In this document: one piece after another, positions 58,133 through 64,000 of the stretch | Position numbering within the stretch: position 1 is the stretch's first letter | How the letters are laid out: each line of letters starts with the position of its first letter | Assembly (NCBI GenBank): GCA_030549495.1 | Contig: JAUIRK010001051.1 | Span: forward strand, 1,178,001-1,242,000 | From: Nectonema munidae | Lineage: Eukaryota; Nematomorpha; Nectonematoida; Nectonematidae | Direction of reading: 5' to 3' | DNA: 64,000 nt | Program-made: the position numbers and the translations under genes | Notes under the pieces: model-generated | What the model saw: the letters and a program-made list of their open reading frames with translations, nothing else | Told to the model about the DNA's origin: nothing | Database searches by the model: none

Positions 58133-58261
58133 TTGTGAATGCTTTGCAACATTTTCTTAAACTTCATGCGTTCCACGAGCAAGGCTGTAATGCAATCGCG
58201 CAATCTTCTCACTTTTTCGTCGACGCTGCCCTTCCACTTTTGGAATTGTACACACAAAAGC
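58133..58261 (-). CDS. Unrecognised coiled-coil gene, exon
   Basis: Acceptor ATATTTAG, donor GTATAC, followed by a 80-base intron to the C-terminal exon with matching phase 2. Residues LLCVQFQKWKGSVDEKVRRL and RDCITALLVERMKFKKMLQS: helical, heptad-like Leu/Ile/Met spacing. The phase of its acceptor does not match the donor at 58997, so a small exon may lie between. Confidence 0.62.
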
Positions 58262-58997
58262 CTAAATATGCACTAAAATTATTTTTATTTTAAGTTCGTC
58301 TTTTTTTTCATTTTGAATCGTTTTCTCGGGTCGCAAAAACTAAGCGAATAGTTAGATGTTCAGACATTTTTTCACATCGGAACTCATAAAGGAGATTTTC
58401 AGTAGACTCATAAATATATCAAATACAGGATAAATCCAACTCATAACGTTTTCTGATAAGTTCATCATCATTGTTAATTGAAGATAAAGAATAGAATGAA
58501 AAAAACACGAAATAGAACGGTACATATGTTACATTAAGATTGCTAGACCAGGATTTCATCCACTTATTTCATGAAATTCCTAGAAATCATTTGAACTGAA
58601 TAGGACTTTAGTGTTTCGTAAATGAAAAAGGGATTTCACGAATTCTCTGAAAGTTTTTCATGGATTCCTTGGCTTCACAATGTTGTTGTTGTAACATTTA
58701 CAGAAAACAATTGAAGTGGTAAATAGTGTTATTTTTGCGAATTCCTGCTAATATTGCTCTTCCTGCTTCCATTTCATTTCTAATAAAACTTACTTTGCAT
58801 CATAGTTTTAATGAAACCTCATGGGAACTATGCTACATTGGGTTGAACTATAATTTATATTTATTTTTAGTCATTGTTTCATTGATTTTTCTTAGAGTGC
58901 GCTTATCTTTGTCCACTCCGACACCATAACGTTGCTAGCTTGGCACGTAAACTAATCATAATGATGTTGAACGCTTACTTGCATGTAACGTATTTAC

Positions 58998-59178
58998 TTT
59001 TGTAGATGTGGCAGAGCTTGCCATTTGTTTCACATTCTTCACTCTTTTCAGCGAGAAGTTTCTTCAAGGAATCTACTTGAAGTTCTAGGGAGTTTTTGTC
59101 GTTGACCATTTTTTCAAGTTTTTCAACAAGTTCATTGCCAAAGGAAGCAACCAATAACTTCTTTAATTCTTCACATTC
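58998..59178 (-). CDS. Unrecognised coiled-coil gene, exon
   Basis: Acceptor CCTTGTAG, donor GTAAAT. 60 codons of clear coiled coil: ECEELKKLLVASFGNELVEK, LEKMVNDKNSLELQVDSLKK and LLAEKSEECETNGKLCHIYK. The G-N-E-L-V-E-K-L pattern recalls dynein-adaptor or dynactin-like coiled coils, but not closely enough to name. Confidence 0.68.
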
Positions 59179-60128
59179 CTACAAGGCAATCAGAATACAC
59201 ACAAAAAGTCGGCATTATTTTCTGCTTTTACTTTTGTCTTTGTGATTAGTTCTTTTTTCACATCTAAATCACTCCCATTCCTACAATACTCTAAAAAAAT
59301 TATTGTTATATTTTTTAATAAAGCAAGTTAACAAATGGTGAAATGCAGGCGGAAGTTTATTAATATTTCTAACACACACAGTGTTACAAATGAAAAAGTA
59401 AAACGGGAAAAGAAAAATACAGCGATCCTTATTTTGATTTAAATCATTCTCCTTCAAACATTTAATTAAAACTCTCTTGAAAAAGAAAGGAGACGATTAG
59501 GCCTCAACAAAATTAATAAATAGAAATAAATAGGGAATTCATTTATTATAATTGTCGATAGGTAGACTGCTTTCAGAAAAACTTTTGATAATCTTCATCT
59601 TTCTATATATAGCCCCTCTTTTCTGACAAAACATCCATTACCCTAAAAATATTGAACCATAACTGGGTTAAAAGATATGGGCGTGTAATAATTTATGAAT
59701 ACATCCATCAGATGAATAAAATGTCGTTTTCCTGGAAAAAGGCTACGAATAATTCTAAGCTGATCTTGGATCCATGCAAAAGAATTGAAACCAAATTTTG
59801 GGATTATAAAACAAGTTTTTATGATAACGACGCGTATAAACGAATTGCTTCTTTTAAAAAATATAGAGTAAAGGATGAAGAATAAAAGTGCATCAAGGTA
59901 AAATACAAGGAATTCATGTTTTATATAAGTTTTTGTCCGAAATTTTCACTTTTCTCTAGGTTCTATCCAGAACTTGTAAGAAAACTCAACAAAAAAAGAA
60001 ACGAGGCTTCAAAGAAAATTTTGAAAAACTTTTTTGTGGCTCAATTTTTTAAATAACAAGAAATAATTAAACTCTAGTGGTTTAATATTAAAAGGATATT
60101 AATTTTTGTTCCTGTGTTTAACTTCTAA

Positions 60129-60227
60129 CCCATTTAGCACGAAAGGAAAGGCAGAAGAACTCCTAGAATTAAATAAAGATAAAGTGAAGTCGCCTGCCTT
60201 CCCTTTGGGAACATTGGTACTAAAGGG
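60129..60227. mobile_element. TTAA-type element, family E (99 bp)
   Basis: Left flank CTAA (60125-60128), right TTAA (60228-60231); ends CCCATTTAGCACGAA / GGTACTAAAGGG; interior not shared with the other families. Confidence 0.65.
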
Positions 60228-60819
60228 TTAAGATTTTAAAGGTACAGGAGTTAAGGGGCCGACGTAGAATAGATAAGTTTAATTTCTGCAGGCATATAAA
60301 GTGATTTTTCACTAGTCGAAGCGGGAAGTAAGAGCTGCGTTGAAAAAAACTTTGAGGTGTTTGGAGTGGGAGACGGAGTAAGATTTATTTGGGTATTTAG
60401 AGTCGGAGTTCCAGTAATCATTATCATCATCACCCAAAATTCGATACACTGTAAAGTAAGAAATTTTTTCGAGGAAGTTAATTTCGCAAAAACGAAAAAA
60501 TTATCAAAAATAAATTCCTCAAAATTAATTCCCAGAGTTTCAAGCGTTTTCATGTGAAATTTTTCTAATTCGCGAAATTTTAAGGTACTTTACAATCCTA
60601 CGCACAATGCAATATTTTCTTGAAGAGAGCAGTGATGCTTATTAGCATTTTAGAACCGAGTGATAAACATTGCATTTTTTCGAGATAGTTCTTTTATCGA
60701 GTACCTACTATACCTTTCATTTGTGATGAAATGATCATTACAGTATCTTTAAAAATAAATAGTATCTTTAAAAATATTGCCCTAAAATTTTTTATGGAGA
60801 ATAAGGCAAAGTCGGTTGG

Positions 60820-61153
60820 TTTTATAAAGATGGTGAAACAGAAATTATACACGGTTTTATTTAAATTTAATTATAATTCCGTAAAAAGGTGTAAATAAAT
60901 AGACAAGGATAGAAATACAAAATGTATCTCCCATTGCGACCTTCTTCAGTTGCAAAACCTCTAACACAACCGAAACCCACCTCCTTCACCAAAACACTCT
61001 CTATACTATTAACTTTTGCAACTGAAGAAGTTCGCAATGAGCGAAATATTTTGTACTTCTATCCTTCATCTATTTATTTATACCTTTTTACAGAGTTATA
61101 TCTAAATTTTAACAAAGTAGGCTATAATTTCTGTTACGCCTACCTTTATTAAA
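60820..61153. repeat. Foldback element, two ~138-bp arms, 56-bp loop
   Basis: Left arm 60820-60957, right arm 61014-61153 as its reverse complement at roughly 80-85% identity; shared words AAACAGAAATTATA, GTAAAAAGGTGTAAATAAATAG, GGATAGAA and CTTCTTCAGTTGCAAAA with their complements. The loop is pyrimidine/CA-rich. No target duplication seen. It lies in an intron of the minus-strand gene and would form a long hairpin in the pre-mRNA. Confidence 0.8.
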
Positions 61154-61491
61154 AATGTTATGTAAAAATTAATCAAAACATTAAAGATACATCAGGCTTC
61201 TCTCTTATTTTATATAGATACGTCATATTAACACACTAATAGGCGCTCTTCTTTCAATGTCATCATTCTAGTGCTCTTAAAGGCAGGCTTCCATTTGAGA
61301 CGACAATTTTTCAAGGAAAAGGGAAATGCTTGTGGAAAATATATCGGTTAAAGCATAGAATCAATTTAATAATCTGTATTATTGGAAGAAGCTTAAAACG
61401 CACGTTTATATGGAATATCCACGAAAAAACAGGGTTTACATATACAAAGAGAAAGCATGCACATCTTTTTGAATAGGGATATGAAGAAAAC

Positions 61492-61622
61492 CTGGGTGAA
61501 ATGGAGCAACAACTTCGATGAGTGATGTTTCATCCGATTTCAAGGAGAGATTATCCGAAGCTTTGACATTTGAGGAATTCAATTCACTAACTAAACTGAA
61601 TGTTTCTGAGTTTTTGGTTGAG
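61492..61622 (-). CDS. Ser-rich exon, probably of the right-hand minus-strand gene
   Basis: Acceptor with a good pyrimidine run, TTCTTGTTCATCCTTCAG, and donor GTTTTC. The minus frame reads STKNSETFSLVSELNSSNVK and ASDNLSLKSDETSLIEVVAP. Ser-rich, disordered composition like the exon at 63281-63487. The plus strand is also open here (MSDVSSDFKERLSEALTFEE and on to 61721); the acceptor favours the minus reading, but this is not settled. Confidence 0.5.
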
Positions 61623-63280
61623 CTGAAGGATGAACAAGAATTCATGGCTGTTGGAGCAATACTGCACTCTGAATTAAAAAAAATGTCGATTTCAATTAAT
61701 GGCGTATACTTAAATTCCTAGATTGGATGAATTAATAAGCATTTATTCCATTCATAGGATGATTTATTTCAAACTTAACCAAAAAATCAACAAACTATGA
61801 TAAATATCTAAAATATCAATAAAATATTCCACTTTTAATTGAGCTTGTTGGTGTTTTTTGTTAAATTCCGCGAACTTAATTTCCAGAGTTTCAAATTGTT
61901 ATAACATCTAAAAGCGTTATTATATAAAATAAAATCACTGTAATTTCGATATCAAGTGTTGAACATGTAAAAGAACTAAATGTTTTGGATAAATATCCAA
62001 AATAAAACATAGCAGGAGGAGAGGGAGCGGAAAAAACGCTTCGTCCCATGCGGCACAATTTATCTGTATTAATTAATATATCGTTAATAATAGAAATTCA
62101 ATGGAAATATAATATAGTTTAATAATAGCAATGGAATAATTGCTTACTACACTTTGTACTTTTTTACTCACTCAAGGTAACCGACTTATATGTGTACAAT
62201 TTATCTATACTCACTTATAAAATATTAAATCGATTTTTACCACCCATGTTTGATGATTTTATTACATATAATAACGAAGTTCACCAGTATAATTTACGAA
62301 ATAATTTTCATCTGTCATTTCCCTTATATTACAATAAACTATCGAAACAATCTTTAAAATACAAATTATCTCTTAACTACAACTCTTTTTTAATTGACAC
62401 TGATTGTATCGTTCTTAAAATAAGTGTTTGTAAAAATAGAATAAAAAAACTTCTCATGAAAAATTATGAATTTATTTGTCATTCTACGGAATGTTATGCG
62501 TGTAAATATCAACTAAATTCTTAGCTTGTAAAAGTTTTGTATTTTATTTCTCCAATTGTTTTATGTATTTTAATACTTATTTCTTATTTCATGGTCTTTT
62601 AGCTTATATAATATACAATACATATGTTTTATTATCATATTCCATTATTTGTTTTTACTCTTGTCTATATTCATAATTTGTTAACGAAATATTTATTATA
62701 TATACAAATTTTCTCTTCATGTTTCTTGTCATGCTTTTTGATACTTTTCTTTATCCTCTTGCGTTCATGATTATTTCTTTTGTACCAGCCTTGTTCTCAT
62801 TCATTACCAAATATTACGTACACTTTTATAAATGTCCATGGGTTTTATTCATATCAGGGGCCTTAAGGCCTTTTTGAATATTTCCCTTAAAAAAAAAAAT
62901 CTATATTGAAAATATATGGTCTATTCTATTTAAATTTGTAAACATTTTGTCTTACTGATGTCACGAACTGTTCTTTTTTTTCTTTATAATTGTATAAATC
63001 TTTCTTTACTACACTTTGTCACACAAAATTAAAGGAGGAGGCATGAAAATCTTGCAATAAAATGCGCCAGAAAGTGTTCCTCGTCTGGTCATCTTCAAAG
63101 ATAGAAATTGGTTTCAGTATACGATCCCACGGAAACAAGTTAATCTGCTGTGTAGGTAATTTAACATGATATTTGTTTCAATCAACTACTATAATGATTT
63201 TTAAAAAAAGTTATATAGAATTTCTCTTTGTCTTTTTACATCGAACACAAGTACTTGCTATTTAAAAAAAAAAGCGACAC
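61623..63280. other. Intron region with LINE relic
   Basis: Mostly the LINE 3' end at 62165-62900; otherwise AT-rich without recognisable content. Confidence 0.5.
62165..62900 (+). mobile_element. CR1/L2-like LINE, 3' end with UTR and tail
   Basis: Plus strand LSILTYKILNRFLPPMFDDF, HQYNLRNNFHLSFPLYYNKL and SKQSLKYKLSLNYNSFLI match the C-terminal block of CR1/Rex-type polymerases (Y--LRN ... P-----S--Y-----WN-L). After the stop at 62522 comes a 3'UTR ending GGGGCCTTAAGGCC, a perfect hairpin, then TTTTTGAATATTTCCC and an A-run (62889-62898). Copy is 5'-truncated. Confidence 0.8.
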
Positions 63281-63487
63281 CTTGATTTTCAGCTCGTTGA
63301 GGATCTTTTAAGAAACGGGATGGAGAAGTGTTTGGGGTGGTATCTTTTGCTTTAGAAGTGTGAGACTTTTTTGCATTGACCAATTGGATATTGGTGTAGG
63401 GGTGCTTGCACAAACTACTCTCATTTTCCATTTTCGAATGCAAGACGACGCTTGGAGAGGCGGTTGTAGGATCAGAAAAAATGGCGC
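63281..63487 (-). CDS. Ser/Thr-Pro-rich exon of unrecognised gene
   Basis: Acceptor TTTTGTCATTTAG, donor GTGTCG. Minus frame: AIFSDPTTASPSVVLHSKME, NESSLCKHPYTNIQLVNAKK and DTTPNTSPSRFLKDPQRAEN. Several S/T-P sites and basic residues, a disordered regulatory region. Phase 1 on both sides; earlier exons must lie beyond the right edge, and a linking exon before 61622 is required by phase. Confidence 0.6.
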
Positions 63488-64000
63488 CTAAATGACAAAA
63501 CTTAGAAGATAGAGAAAAATTAAACACTCTTTATAAAGCATTCCCTGGAGCAAGGCCTTGCGAAACTATGCTCCAACAGAAAGTTTTTAGATGTTCTGTG
63601 AAAACGTAGCAGGGCAAAACATTGACATGTGAATTCGGACTACAAAGTATTCCGTTAAATCCTAGAATTTACGAAATCTTCCATCAAAGGGAAAGTTCCG
63701 GTAATTTACTCCAGATCCGAAAGATCATGAATAAATATTCCTTGTGTAATAACTAATAAGTATAGTACTCTAGAAAGGCATTCATTCTCAATGCTTTCAT
63801 GTATTGAATAATCACAAAAAAACATTTTAGAAAAAATGCTATAAAATGGTTACCGGCGTTAATTTTCTTGTAAATCCAAGCATGTCATCGAGATATAATT
63901 TGATCAAGTTTATAAATAGATTTTTTTTAATGGAAAATTAAAGTTTAGTAAATTAAAGATTTACTAAAATTTTAAAAAATAGAGTTTTCATTGTATATTT
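63488..64000. other. Right edge, intron sequence, nothing recognisable
   Basis: AT-rich; no open frame, repeat terminus or motif was found. Confidence 0.45.

Larger units (their letters stand above)
59180..61490. other. Intron region of the right-hand gene
   Basis: Holds a TTAA element (60129-60227) and a foldback (60820-61153). A plus-strand open frame at 59652-59885 (NWVKRYGRVIIYEYIHQMNK and onward, rich in Lys/Trp/Tyr) lacks an acceptor in front and is probably chance, though its W-x-x-x-Y-G-x-x-I start superficially recalls the missing C4-domain block. Confidence 0.45.

Noticed and set aside
59652-59885. Plus-strand frame as the missing C4-domain exon
   Set aside because: It lies downstream of the probable last collagen exon and lacks an acceptor; the W-x-x-x-Y-G resemblance is weak.

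Overview
The window is AT-rich nuclear DNA of an invertebrate animal. The evidence is long introns with GT-AG borders, a metazoan-type UPF2 gene, a multi-exon collagen gene with a short-chain-collagen-C4-like C-terminal domain, and a mixed load of LINEs, tRNA-derived SINEs, hAT, Tc1/mariner and piggyBac-type elements. I cannot place the species. No prokaryotic signals, CRISPR, rRNA or functional tRNA gene was seen.

Left third (1-17.9 kb, minus strand): UPF2, the nonsense-mediated-decay adaptor, in nine exons (17196 down to 1625). They join in phase into about 747 residues covering the start to the end of the second MIF4G domain. The third MIF4G domain and the UPF1-binding tail are not visible and should lie beyond the left edge. 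A separate minus-strand open frame (354 to 1) runs off that edge; an acidic N-terminus, possibly of a piggyBac-type transposase. The UPF2 introns are packed with small TTAA-flanked elements, SINEs, LINE scraps and a Tc1/mariner relic. An unassigned open exon-like block lies just upstream (17622-17876).

Middle (18-33.7 kb): no confirmed gene. It holds a GC-richer R1-like LINE fragment, a candidate membrane-anchor first exon (22673-22891), an inverted degenerate copy of two collagen exons with the intron between them (25.6-25.7 kb), and a 4.17-kb TTAA-flanked element (27380-31548). That element has 16-bp terminal inverted repeats, two different ~150-bp repeat arrays and no transposase, and it split a SINE.

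Collagen gene (33.8-55.8 kb, plus strand): eight Gly-X-Y exons followed by exons of a C4-like C-terminal domain, then a likely last exon with AATAAA 14 bases after the stop. All helix exons and the first two C-terminal exons join in phase. The helix is poor in proline and rich in charged residues, Asp and Asn. Its introns carry hAT, LINE, SINE and piggyBac relics.

Right end (57.6-63.5 kb, minus strand): parts of one or more genes, probably one, with a Ser/Thr-Pro-rich part, a coiled-coil part and an acidic/Ser-rich C-terminus whose stop codon lies inside a TTAA element. I do not recognise the protein.

Most striking is the crowd of small elements starting TTAACCC and ending GGGTTAA, in at least six sequence families. 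One nested insertion comes with an uninterrupted copy elsewhere that shows the empty TTAA target. A degraded piggyBac-type transposase lies in a collagen intron (39.1-39.7 kb), so a likely source of the mobilising activity exists or existed in this genome.
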